A stretch of 10,011 nucleotides of DNA from DASSKK01 sp035690495. GTDB taxonomy: Bacteria > Actinomycetota > Actinomycetes > Propionibacteriales > Nocardioidaceae. The stretch is taken from positions 1-10,011 of the forward strand of contig DASSKK010000004.1 of assembly GCA_035690495.1 (NCBI GenBank), written 5' to 3'. The notes beneath the pieces are model-generated. The model made no database searches, had not been told where the DNA came from, and saw nothing but the letters and a program-made list of their open reading frames with translations. Both the position numbers and the translations under genes were made by a program. Positions 1 to 8,391 of the stretch are shown in pieces. Numbering within the stretch: the first letter of the stretch is position 1; each line of letters opens with the position of its first letter.

Positions 1-1270
1 GGGCGGCGATCGGCGAGCGCTCGGACCGGGTCAGCGTGACATGGGCGAACAGCGGGTGTCCCTTGAGCCGCTCGACGACCGCGACCACGCCGTCGTGCCG
101 GCCGACGCGCAGGTTGTCGCGCTGGGCGACGTCGTGGGTCAGGACCACGCGCGAGTTGGCCCCGATCCGCGACAGCACGGTGAGCAGCACGTTGCGCTCC
201 AGGGACTGCGCCTCGTCGACGATGACGAAGGCGTCGTGCAGCGAACGACCACGGATGTGGGTCAACGGCAGCACCTCGAGCATGCCCCGGTCGAGGACCT
301 CCTCGATGACGTCGGTCGAGGTGATCGCCCCGAGCGTGTCGAACACCGCCTGCCCCCAGGGCGACATCTTCTCCGACTCGCTGCCGGGAAGGTAGCCCAG
401 CTCCTGGCCGCCGACCGCGAACAGCGGCCGGAAGACGACCACCTTCTTGTGCTGGCGCCGCTCGAGCACCGCCTCGAGGCCGGCGCACAGCGCCAGCGCG
501 GACTTGCCGGTGCCGGCCCGGCCGCCGAGAGACACGATGCCGATCTCGGGGTCGAGCAGCATCTCGAGGGCCACCCGCTGCTCGGCGGAACGGCCTCGGA
601 TCCCGAACGCCTCCCGGTCCCCGCGGACCAGGTGCACCCGCTTGTCCGCGCCGACCCGGCCGAGCGCGCTGCCGCGCTCGGAGAGCAGCACCAGGCCGGT
701 GTGGCACGGCAGGTCGCGGGCCTCGGCGAGGTCGGTCGACCCCTCGTCGTACAGGACGTCAAGCAGCCCGGCGCCGACCTCCACCTCCACCATCCCGCTC
801 CAGCCGGACTCGACGACCAGCTCGGCGCGGTACTCCTCGGCGTCAAGGCCGACCGCGGAGGCCTTGACCCGCATCGGCAGGTCCTTGGAGACCAGGGTGA
901 CCCGGTGCCCCTCGGCTGCGAGGTTGGCCGCGACCGCGAGGATGCGGGAGTCGTTGTCGCCGAGCCGGAACCCGGACGGCAGCGAGGTGGGGTCGGTGTG
1001 GTTCAGCTCCACACGGACGCTGCCGCCGTCCTCACCGACCGGCACCGGCTCGTCGAGCCGACCCTGATGGACCCGCAGCTCGTCGAGCAGCCGGAGGGCC
1101 GAGCGGGCGAAGTAGCCGAGCTCGGGGTGGTGCCGCTTGGCCTCGAGCTCGGTGATGACCACGACGGGGACGACCACCTCATGCTCGTGGAAGCGACGCA
1201 GCGCGCCGGGGTCGGCGAGCAGCACGCTGGTGTCGAGCACGAAGGTACGGACGGGGTTGGTTGCAGGCAC
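1..1270 (-). CDS. phoH: PIN-PhoH family ATPase (PhoH2/YlaK-like), 3' end cut off by the window
   Basis: An N-terminal PIN ribonuclease domain is fused to a C-terminal PhoH ATPase domain. This architecture is known in actinobacterial PhoH2 proteins, which act as ATP-dependent RNA helicase/RNases in the cytoplasm. The PIN part shows FVLDTS (Asp13), ITELEAK (Glu41) and LGDNDSRILAVA (Asp105, Asp107), the usual acidic cluster. The ATPase part shows Walker A GGRAGTGKS (residues 249-257) and Walker B FVIVDEAQ (348-355), followed by an LSRIG segment and VVLTHDVAQRDN (375-386). The start is GTG at 1270, preceded by GAGGGGA about 6 nt upstream; translation then begins MPATNPVRTFVLDTS. The 423 residues present end in RSPIAA, so probably only 10-20 C-terminal residues lie outside the window. 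It follows the isoprenyl transferase gene on the same strand after a 220-bp gap with hairpins, so it may have its own promoter. Family assignment is firm; the RNA substrate cannot be judged. Confidence 0.95.
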   Translation of the reverse strand, partial: MPATNPVRTFVLDTSVLLADPGALRRFHEHEVVVPVVVITELEAKRHHPELGYFARSALRLLDELRVHQGRLDEPVPVGEDGGSVRVELNHTDPTSLPSGFRLGDNDSRILAVAANLAAEGHRVTLVSKDLPMRVKASAVGLDAEEYRAELVVESGWSGMVEVEVGAGLLDVLYDEGSTDLAEARDLPCHTGLVLLSERGSALGRVGADKRVHLVRGDREAFGIRGRSAEQRVALEMLLDPEIGIVSLGGRAGTGKSALALCAGLEAVLERRQHKKVVVFRPLFAVGGQELGYLPGSESEKMSPWGQAVFDTLGAITSTDVIEEVLDRGMLEVLPLTHIRGRSLHDAFVIVDEAQSLERNVLLTVLSRIGANSRVVLTHDVAQRDNLRVGRHDGVVAVVERLKGHPLFAHVTLTRSERSPIAA

Positions 1271-1380
1271 GAGACGTCCCCTCGACGGGCTGGCACGCGC
1301 ACTCGGCGCCCGGCCCTGGTTGTTGCGCTGGACCGGGACCGGGCCCGAAAGTCCGAGTGCGGACCCCCGGATGGTGCTGG

Positions 1381-1396
1381 TCGTGAGTTCTCACGA
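1381..1396. other. Short inverted repeat upstream of phoH
   Basis: TCGTGAG-TT-CTCACGA is a perfect 7-bp inverted repeat with a 2-nt centre, 111 bp upstream of the phoH start codon. The tight centre suits a dimeric regulator site better than an RNA hairpin. It does not match the actinobacterial LexA box (GAAC-N4-GTTC); the embedded GTTC-N4-GAAC has the opposite polarity. The function is inferred only from symmetry. Confidence 0.3.
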
Positions 1397-1410
1397 ACGG
1401 GCCTCCCGTC

Positions 1411-1434
1411 GCGGTTGGCTTCCCCACCAACCGC
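1411..1434 (-). other. Stem-loop between the isoprenyl transferase gene and phoH
   Basis: GCGGTTGG and CCAACCGC form a perfect 8-bp stem around an 8-nt loop, 57 nt after the isoprenyl transferase stop codon. No T-tract follows on either strand, so it is not a canonical intrinsic terminator. U-less hairpin terminators have been proposed in actinobacteria. If the TACCTT at 1443-1448 is a promoter, the same hairpin would sit at the extreme 5' end of the phoH transcript, where it could stabilise the mRNA. The sequence does not decide between the two. Confidence 0.4.
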
Positions 1435-1442
1435 TACTGCCG

Positions 1443-1448
1443 AAGGTA
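1443..1448 (-). promoter_or_regulatory. Possible -10 element for phoH
   Basis: TACCTT is the only TANNNT hexamer on the minus strand in the 220-bp gap upstream of phoH. The region 17-18 bp further upstream has only a weak -35 (TGGGCT). Transcription would start near 1437, giving a leader of about 165 nt containing the stem-loop and the inverted repeat. The evidence is weak, and read-through from the isoprenyl transferase gene is an alternative. Confidence 0.22.
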
Positions 1449-1490
1449 CGACGAACCAAGCGCGTAGCCCATCCCGACACGCAGATCGGA

Positions 1491-2267
1491 TCAGACGCCG
1501 AAGCGGCGCTCCCGCTGGGCGTAGGCACGCAGGGCGCGCAGGAAGTCCACCCGGCGGAAGTCGGGCCAGTACGCCTCGCAGAAGTAGAATTCGCTGTGCG
1601 CGCTCTGCCACAGCATGAAGCCGCCCAGCCGCTGCTCGCCGGAGGTGCGGATCACCAGGTCCGGGTCCGGCTGGCCTTTCGTGTACAGATGGGCGGCGAT
1701 GTGCTCGACGTCCAGGATCTCGGCGAGCTCCTCGATCGAGGTGCCCCTCGAGGCGTGCTCCTGCAGCAGGGACCGTACGGCGTCGGCGATCTCCCGCCGC
1801 CCGCCGTACCCGACCGCGACGTTGACGATCATCCCCGCGACGTCGCGGGTCTCGTCCGCCGCCTCCTTGAGCCGGGTCGCGGTGGCGGCGGGCAGCAGGT
1901 CCAGCGCGCCGACCGGGTGCAGCCGCCAGCGCCGGGTCTCGGCCATCCCCTGCACGGTGCCCTCGATGATGCGCAGCAGCGGCTCGAGCTCCCGGGCCGG
2001 CCGCCGCAGGTTGTCGGTGGACAGCAGCCACAAGGTGACCACCTCGACGCCGACCTCTTCACACCAGTCCAGCAGCGGGGAGATGTTCGCGGCACCGGCC
2101 CGGTGGCCGTGCGCGGCGTCGCCGCCCACGGCCTTGGCCCAGCGGCGGTTGCCGTCCAGCATGACCCCGACGTGCTTCGGCAGCCGGTCGTGGCGGAGGC
2201 GTCGGGCGAGTCGGGCCTCGTAGGCCGGGTACAGCACCCGCCGCAGCCCGCTCTTCCAGTCCACCAC
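1491..2267 (-). CDS. uppS: Isoprenyl transferase (cis-prenyl diphosphate synthase, UppS/Rv1086-like)
   Basis: This enzyme of the cis-prenyltransferase family condenses isopentenyl diphosphate onto an allylic diphosphate, supplying Z-prenyl diphosphates for the lipid carrier of cell-wall synthesis. All family motifs are present: MLDGNRRWAK with the metal-binding Asp38, LSTDN (82-86), NVAVGYGGRREI (149-160), and RTSGEQRL followed by GFMLWQS (207-222). At about 258 aa it matches the actinobacterial short form. By resemblance to mycobacterial Rv1086 it may make a short (Z,E-farnesyl) product rather than decaprenyl/undecaprenyl diphosphate, but chain length cannot be read here. The reading frame stays open upstream to 2582. 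I chose GTG at 2267 because a TANNNT hexamer at 2276-2281 would make the mRNA nearly leaderless at that codon; GTG at 2264 or 2273 are alternatives. It is divergent from the hemolysin III gene with a gap of only about 60 bp. Confidence 0.95.
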   Translation of the reverse strand: MVDWKSGLRRVLYPAYEARLARRLRHDRLPKHVGVMLDGNRRWAKAVGGDAAHGHRAGAANISPLLDWCEEVGVEVVTLWLLSTDNLRRPARELEPLLRIIEGTVQGMAETRRWRLHPVGALDLLPAATATRLKEAADETRDVAGMIVNVAVGYGGRREIADAVRSLLQEHASRGTSIEELAEILDVEHIAAHLYTKGQPDPDLVIRTSGEQRLGGFMLWQSAHSEFYFCEAYWPDFRRVDFLRALRAYAQRERRFGV

Positions 2268-2275
2268 GGTCACCC

Positions 2276-2281
2276 ACTTTA
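2276..2281 (-). promoter_or_regulatory. Possible -10 element giving a near-leaderless uppS mRNA
   Basis: TAAAGT fits the actinobacterial TANNNT -10 hexamer and lies 8 nt upstream of the GTG at 2267. No recognisable Shine-Dalgarno sequence precedes any of the three candidate GTG starts (2273, 2267, 2264), as expected for a leaderless message. No good -35 is visible. Confidence 0.4.
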
Positions 2282-2318
2282 CCGGGACCGTCCGGGATTG
2301 CGGCCCGGTCGGCACGGG

Positions 2319-2324
2319 TAGGTT
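2319..2324 (+). promoter_or_regulatory. Possible -10 element giving a leaderless hemolysin III mRNA
   Basis: TAGGTT matches TANNNT and is followed by exactly 6 nt (GACCCC) and then the ATG at 2331, the spacing seen for leaderless actinobacterial transcripts. A TTGCGG at 2298-2303 could be a -35, but the 15-bp spacer is short. Alternatively the overlapping GGTAGG could be a ribosome-binding site of a longer transcript. Confidence 0.42.
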
Positions 2325-2330
2325 GACCCC

Positions 2331-3050
2331 ATGAACGCCGTGCCCGAGCCCAGGCGAGAGATCTCGGCCGCGGCCCTCGAGCAGCTCGGCGAGCACCTGG
2401 CGAGCATGTTCGCGGAGGCCAAGCCGCGGTTGCGCGGTTGGCTGCACGCGGTCACCGCGCCCGTGACACTGGCCGCCGGCGTGGTGCTGGTCGCCCTCTC
2501 CCCCACCGCCTCGAGCCGGGTCGGCTCGGCGGTGTTCGCCACCTCGGCGCTGCTGCTGTTCACCGTCTCGGCGCTCTACCACCGCGGCCGCTGGTCACCG
2601 CGGGTGTGGGCGGTGCTGCGCCGCTTCGACCACGCCAACATCTTCGTGCTGATCGCCGGCAGCTACACCCCGTTCACACTGCTCCTGCTCGACGGGGTCG
2701 AGCGGGTGGTGCTGCTCAGCGTGGTGTGGACCGGGGCCGCGCTCGGGGTGGCCTTCCGCGTGCTGTGGCTCGGGGCGCCGCGCTGGCTGTACCTGCCGAT
2801 CTACTTCGCCCTCGGCTGGGCCGCGGTGTTCTTCTTCGGCGACTTCGTGCACAACACCGGCACCGCCGTCTTCGTGCTGATCGCGGTCGGCGGTGCGCTG
2901 TACAGCCTCGGCGGGCTGGTGTACGCCGTGAAACGGCCCAATCCCTCGCCCCGCTGGTTCGGCTTCCACGAGGTGTTCCACACCCTGACGATCGCGGCGT
3001 TCGCGGCCCACTACGTGGGGCTGTCGATCGCGACGTACTCCCTGCGCTGA
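2331..3050 (+). CDS. trhA: Hemolysin III / PAQR family seven-helix membrane protein
   Basis: This 239-aa integral membrane protein belongs to the hemolysin III/TrhA branch of the PAQR superfamily. Family members are linked to membrane-lipid homeostasis and have a metal-dependent hydrolase-like site; cytolysin activity is historical and uncertain. The conserved site residues are visible: S80-x3-H84 (SALYH), D100-H101 in RRFDHANIF, and H213-x3-H217 in GFHEVFHTL. About seven hydrophobic segments follow a soluble N-terminus of roughly 38 residues, approximately 40-58, 66-82, 101-119, 126-146, 153-170, 178-198 and 215-235. The N-terminus is longer than in many homologues; Met26 (MFAEAKPRLRGWLH) is a possible shorter start, but ATG 2331 is supported by its promoter-like context. 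It shares its upstream region with uppS, transcribed the other way, and converges on the DUF255 gene. The same three-gene arrangement occurs around Rv1084-Rv1086. Confidence 0.93.
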   Translation: MNAVPEPRREISAAALEQLGEHLASMFAEAKPRLRGWLHAVTAPVTLAAGVVLVALSPTASSRVGSAVFATSALLLFTVSALYHRGRWSPRVWAVLRRFDHANIFVLIAGSYTPFTLLLLDGVERVVLLSVVWTGAALGVAFRVLWLGAPRWLYLPIYFALGWAAVFFFGDFVHNTGTAVFVLIAVGGALYSLGGLVYAVKRPNPSPRWFGFHEVFHTLTIAAFAAHYVGLSIATYSLR

Positions 3051-3124
3051 CGCGCGCGCCGATCCCACCGGGCCTCGGGTGCGCTAGACCGCGCTAGCCA
3101 ACACATCGTTGTGCCGCGCGGTGG

Positions 3125-3154
3125 TTTACGTCACACCCTCATCCGGTTTACCGT
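3125..3154 (+). promoter_or_regulatory. Candidate promoter in the convergent gap
   Basis: TTTACG (3125-3130), an 18-bp spacer and TACCGT (3149-3154, TANNNT) form a plausible promoter on the plus strand, in a gap where neither flanking gene needs one. Transcription starting near 3161 would run about 130 nt into the hairpin terminator at 3264-3291. The -35 matches the consensus only partly. Confidence 0.3.
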
Positions 3155-3197
3155 GGATTTGGCACAGTTCCAGCGGATCGGGATGGAGGTGTCGAGA

Positions 3198-3242
3198 TTG
3201 CCAAGACCCACGCGATCACACCACGAGCCCGAAGGACCGTGA
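3198..3242 (+). CDS. Possible 14-codon small ORF in the convergent gap
   Basis: A TTG start is preceded by GGAGG (3185-3189) at an ideal 8-nt spacing and reads MPRPTRSHHEPEGP before TGA. An in-frame ATG at 3183 would add five residues but has no well-placed ribosome-binding site. It lies between a candidate promoter (3125-3154) and a hairpin terminator (3264-3291), so promoter, ribosome-binding site, ORF and terminator are in logical order. I do not recognise the peptide. The transcript could equally be a small non-coding RNA or nothing at all. Confidence 0.2.
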   Translation: MPRPTRSHHEPEGP

Positions 3243-3263
3243 CAGCACGCCACATCAGTTGGG

Positions 3264-3291
3264 AAGGGGAGGGCCCGGTGGCCCTCCCCTT
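3264..3291. terminator. Strong bidirectional hairpin terminator
   Basis: AAGGGGAGGGCC, a CGGT loop and GGCCCTCCCCTT make a perfect 12-bp stem ending in TTTC on the plus strand. On the minus strand it begins directly after, and touches, the DUF255 stop codon (3292-3294), so it terminates that gene. On the plus strand it would stop hemolysin III read-through or the small transcript proposed upstream of it. The plus-strand T-run is the better of the two tails. Confidence 0.8.
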
Positions 3292-5292
<2,001 letters not shown>

Positions 5293-5297
5293 TTCCT

Positions 5298-5327
5298 GTG
5301 ACTCCTGACGAGTGGCACGTGTATCAT
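5298..5327 (+). promoter_or_regulatory. Candidate integrase promoter
   Basis: GTGACT (5298-5303), an 18-bp spacer and TATCAT (5322-5327; five of six with TATAAT and also TANNNT) precede the integrase by about 90 bp. The -10 overlaps the inverted copy of the TGATACACG repeat, and two further copies fall just after the expected start near 5334. That layout would let a protein binding the repeats repress the promoter. The -35 overlaps the ribosome-binding site of the divergent DUF255 gene. No equally good promoter for DUF255 is seen; TAGGCT on the minus strand (5400-5405) is one weak candidate. Confidence 0.45.
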
Positions 5328-5363
5328 TTTCGGACCAGTGATACACGAGAGTGATACACGAGA
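5318..5363. repeat. TGATACACG repeat cluster at the integrase control region
   Basis: Two exact adjacent 13-bp copies of GTGATACACGAGA (5338-5350 and 5351-5363) are preceded by an inverted copy CGTGTATCA (5318-5326). The first direct copy and the inverted copy form a 9-bp inverted repeat around a 12-bp spacer. A fourth copy, GTGATACAC on the minus strand, lies at 5175-5183 inside the DUF255 gene. The repeats are candidate arm-type integrase-binding sites of the attachment region, repressor operators for the integrase promoter, or both. The copies are seen directly; the binding role is inferred. Confidence 0.75.
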
Positions 5364-5417
5364 CGGATCCGCACGGCTCCTGATCGAGCCAGCGCTCCCA
5401 GCCTAGGAGGGACGCCG

Positions 5418-6824
5418 ATGGCGACTCGCAGGAAGCCGACGCTGCTCGCGCAGGGCAAGCCGCGCACGCTCGGTGGGAGCACCCGGCCGTGGCGGGTGCG
5501 GCTCTACGCACCGGAAGACGGCGGTACGAAGTATCAGGTGATGTTTCGCGCTCCCGCCGGCGACGGTGAGCCGTGGAAGCGCGTGCTGCGGCGGGCCAAC
5601 TCCGAGGCCGAGGCGCGGAATATCTTCGAACAGGCCGAAGCCGCCCTCGACACGGAGCGGGAGACGCCGGTCGGCGCCGACGTCCGCGCGACTCGGACGA
5701 TCCGGATGCTCGGCGAGGAGTACCTCAAGGACAGCATCGAGCGCGGCAAGCAGCCGCGGACGATGGAGGGGCGCGTGTCCCGCCTCAACGCCCACATCCT
5801 GCCCACCATCGGCGACGTGCCGGTGACGAAGTGGCGGGTCGAGCACAGCCGCAAGGTGATGGAGAAGGGATCGACGACACTGTTCTCCCAGCGCGGCCGC
5901 GAGGACCTGCGCGGACAGCTCGCCGCGATGCGCAAGCTCGCCTGGCGCTTGGGCTGGCTCGACCGCAGCATCGACCCGCTCGACGGTTTGGAGATCGGCC
6001 GCGCCAACGTGCTTCATGGCGCGACGGGGCAGTACGTCGATCCGCGCCTGCGCCCGGAGACTCGTCAGGTGAAGGCGATGGCAGCCGCGGCCGACAAACT
6101 GTGCGGCCCCGAGGGCACCGATCCACTGATGACTCGACTGCCGCTGTTTGGCACCAAGATCCGCGTCGCCGGCTTCGGCGGTCTCCGCCTCGGTGAGCAG
6201 AACGGGCTGCGGGCGATCGACGTCTTCTTCCAGCACGGCTACGTCCACGTCAATGGGTCATGGATCACTCCCCGCGGCCAGGCCGGCTTCCGCGGCCCGG
6301 TGAAGAACCACACCCTCCACGAGGTGCCGCTGCCGAAGTCGCTCATGCACGACGAGCTCCTCCCCCGCGTCAAGGAGCTGCTGGGCCTTTCCCCGGAGGC
6401 GTCGCTCCAGCAGGTGATCAATGCCCAGGAGACCGAGCGCCAGCGCCGGGCCTCACTGGCGATGCGGGAGAAGGACCGGAACCTCGCCTGGTGGAACTAC
6501 CCCGTCCCACCCGAGGACGAACTCTGGCTCTTCGTCGACACCGTGACCGGCCTACCGGTGAAGCCCGAAATGCACAACGAGCGCTGGCACCGAGTGCGGA
6601 GCTGGGTCGAGGAGAACGACCCCAACAACGCCTGGCCCAAGGCGATCGTCTACCGCAACCTCCGCCACCACGCCGCGACCAAGTGGTTCCACGAGGAGCT
6701 CGGCGAGTCCTGGGAGGTCGTCGCGCAGTACCTGGGCGACAAGCTCACCACCGTCCTGAACCACTACGTCCGGGCCGGTGAGGACGCCCTCCGCGACTCC
6801 GTGACCAAGCTGGCCGAACGGTGA
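5418..6824 (+). CDS. Tyrosine recombinase / phage-type integrase
   Basis: This 468-aa site-specific recombinase most likely integrated the element. The N-terminal part (about 1-95) is basic and probably arm-binding. A SAM-like core-binding domain spans about 95-190 (LGEEYLKDSIERG, TMEGRVSRLNAHILPTIGD). The catalytic domain follows with Arg257 (AGFGGLRLGEQNGLRAID), Lys296 (PVKNHTLHEVPLP), Arg416 (YRNLRHHAATKWF) and the nucleophile Tyr450 (LNHYVRAGED). Two usual histidines are absent: box II reads RNLRHH, with Arg413 for the first His, and the LGH motif reads LGDK, with Asp441. About 45 extra residues, charged and probably helical, separate Lys296 from box II compared with XerD. AGGAGGG (5405-5411) precedes the ATG. 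It is divergent from DUF255 and lies 70 bp before hsdM on the same strand. No excisionase accompanies it here. Confidence 0.9.
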   Translation: MATRRKPTLLAQGKPRTLGGSTRPWRVRLYAPEDGGTKYQVMFRAPAGDGEPWKRVLRRANSEAEARNIFEQAEAALDTERETPVGADVRATRTIRMLGEEYLKDSIERGKQPRTMEGRVSRLNAHILPTIGDVPVTKWRVEHSRKVMEKGSTTLFSQRGREDLRGQLAAMRKLAWRLGWLDRSIDPLDGLEIGRANVLHGATGQYVDPRLRPETRQVKAMAAAADKLCGPEGTDPLMTRLPLFGTKIRVAGFGGLRLGEQNGLRAIDVFFQHGYVHVNGSWITPRGQAGFRGPVKNHTLHEVPLPKSLMHDELLPRVKELLGLSPEASLQQVINAQETERQRRASLAMREKDRNLAWWNYPVPPEDELWLFVDTVTGLPVKPEMHNERWHRVRSWVEENDPNNAWPKAIVYRNLRHHAATKWFHEELGESWEVVAQYLGDKLTTVLNHYVRAGEDALRDSVTKLAER

Positions 6825-6894
6825 TCTGTCGGCGGCCTCTGAGAGCCTCTCCGGCTGCCCGGAGCAACCTGGGTCGGCGGGAAGGAATCCAGCA

Positions 6895-8391
6895 ATGTCG
6901 CAACCAGCGATCAGCTCCGTCAGTAAGGTTTCGTCAGTGATCACGGGTGAACTGAAGAGCAAGATCGACCGCGTCTGGGACGCCTTCTGGTCCGGCGGCA
7001 TCAGCAACCCGCTTGAGGTCATCGAACAGATCACCTACCTGCTCTTCGTCCGCCGCCTCGACGACATCCAGACGCTTGCGGAGAAGAAAGCCCGCATCAC
7101 CAAGACCGAGCTCGACACCCCAGTGTTCGTGCCGGGCCAGGCGCACCTGCGGTGGAGCCAATTCAAGAACGCTGCCCCCGAGGTGATGCACAAGATCGTC
7201 GCCGATGAAGTCTTCCCGTTCCTGCGCGGCTTGGGTGACGGCACCACCTACAGCGAGCACATGAAGGACGCCCGCTTCACGATCCCGACGCCGGCGCTGC
7301 TGTCGAAGGTCGTCGACATGCTCGATGACATCCCGATGGCCGACCGCGACACCAACGGCGACCTATACGAGTACATGCTCTCCAAGATCGCCTCGGCCGG
7401 CACGAACGGCCAGTTCCGTACGCCGCGCCACATCATCAAGCTCATGGTCGAGATGACCGCGCCGAAGCCGTCGGATGAGATCTGCGACCCAGCCTGCGGC
7501 ACGGCGGGATTCCTCGTCGCCGCGAGCGAGTACGTCCGCGACACCCACGCCGAGGCGCTCCTCGACTCGTTGCAGCGCAAGCACTTCCACGAGTCGATGT
7601 TCCACGGCTACGACTTCGACTCCACCATGCTGCGCATCGGCAGCATGAACATGCTGCTGCACGGCATCGAGTCCCCGGACATCCGCTACCGCGACTCCCT
7701 GTCGGAGGGCGCGGCCGGGGACGCGGACAAGTACACGTTGATCCTGGCCAACCCGCCCTTCGCGGGGTCGCTCGACTACGAGTCCACCGCCAAGGACCTC
7801 CAGCGCGTGGTCAAGACCAAGAAGACCGAGCTGCTCTTCCTCGCGCTGTTCCTGAAGCTGCTCAAGGCCGGCGGCCGCGCGGCCGTCATCGTCCCCAACG
7901 GCGTGCTGTTCGGGTCGAGCACAGCGCACAAGGCGCTGCGCAAGATCCTGGTGGAGCACCAGAAGCTCGACGCGGTCGTGAAGCTCCCCTCGGGCGTCTT
8001 CCGCCCGTACGCCGGGGTCTCGACCGCGATCCTGTTCTTCACCAAGACCAACTCCGGCGGCACCGACGACGTCTGGTTCTATGACGTCCGCGCCGATGGC
8101 TTCAGCCTCGACGACAAGCGCAACCCGATCGAGGCCAACGACCTGCCGGACGTGCTCACCCGCTGGGAGAACCTCGCCGACGAGAAGGAACGCGCCCGCA
8201 CCGAACAATCCTTCCTCGTCCCCAAGGAAGACATCGTTGCTCAGGGCTACGACCTCTCTCTCAACCGCTACAAGGAGATCGTCCACGACGAGATCGAGCA
8301 CCGCGCTCCGCTGGAGATCATCGCCGACATCGAGACCCTCGAAGACGAGATTGCCAAGGGGCTCGCCGAACTGAAGGTGATGCTTTCGTGA
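6895..8391 (+). CDS. hsdM: Type I restriction-modification system DNA methyltransferase subunit HsdM
   Basis: This 498-aa N6-adenine methyltransferase subunit works with HsdS as the M2S modification complex and with HsdR when restricting. An N-terminal HsdM helical domain (about 15-150, including YLLFVRRLDD) leads to GQFRTPRHIIKLMVEM (172-187). The S-adenosylmethionine motif DPACGTAGFL (198-207) and the catalytic motif NPPF (286-289) follow. Later conserved blocks include GGRAAVIVPNGVLFG and KLPSGVFRPYAGVSTAILFF. A C-terminal helical tail (EIIADIETLEDEIAKGLAEL) is typical of the HsdS contact region. GGGAAGGAA lies about 7 nt before the ATG. No TA dinucleotide, and so no TANNNT -10, exists in the 70 bp after the integrase stop; a weak 5-bp hairpin at 6850-6863 is all that is there. 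Transcription is therefore probably shared with the integrase or starts inside its 3' end. It overlaps hsdS by 4 bp. Confidence 0.96.
   Translation: MSQPAISSVSKVSSVITGELKSKIDRVWDAFWSGGISNPLEVIEQITYLLFVRRLDDIQTLAEKKARITKTELDTPVFVPGQAHLRWSQFKNAAPEVMHKIVADEVFPFLRGLGDGTTYSEHMKDARFTIPTPALLSKVVDMLDDIPMADRDTNGDLYEYMLSKIASAGTNGQFRTPRHIIKLMVEMTAPKPSDEICDPACGTAGFLVAASEYVRDTHAEALLDSLQRKHFHESMFHGYDFDSTMLRIGSMNMLLHGIESPDIRYRDSLSEGAAGDADKYTLILANPPFAGSLDYESTAKDLQRVVKTKKTELLFLALFLKLLKAGGRAAVIVPNGVLFGSSTAHKALRKILVEHQKLDAVVKLPSGVFRPYAGVSTAILFFTKTNSGGTDDVWFYDVRADGFSLDDKRNPIEANDLPDVLTRWENLADEKERARTEQSFLVPKEDIVAQGYDLSLNRYKEIVHDEIEHRAPLEIIADIETLEDEIAKGLAELKVMLS

Noticed and set aside
1388..1398. LexA (SOS) box upstream of phoH
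   Set aside because: The sequence reads GTTC-N4-GAAC, the reverse polarity of the Gram-positive GAAC-N4-GTTC consensus.
41..1618. Long open frame on the plus strand covering phoH and the uppS 3' end
   Set aside because: It is the opposite-strand shadow of GC-rich genes. It crosses a gene boundary, has low-complexity composition and matches no family I know, while the minus-strand frames carry full motif sets.
2268..2582. N-terminal extension of uppS up to an upstream start at 2582
   Set aside because: The extra residues are antisense to the start of the hemolysin III gene, are low-complexity and are absent from the family, which begins close to the WKSGLRRVLYP stretch.
5318..5363. CRISPR array
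   Set aside because: The units are only 9-13 bp, two are directly adjacent with no spacer, one is inverted, and no cas gene is near.
5293..5511. N-terminal extension of the DUF255 protein up to 5511
   Set aside because: The extension would be antisense to the integrase start and contains no signal peptide or domain. Family proteins begin at MANRL, and AGGAG is correctly placed for ATG 5292.
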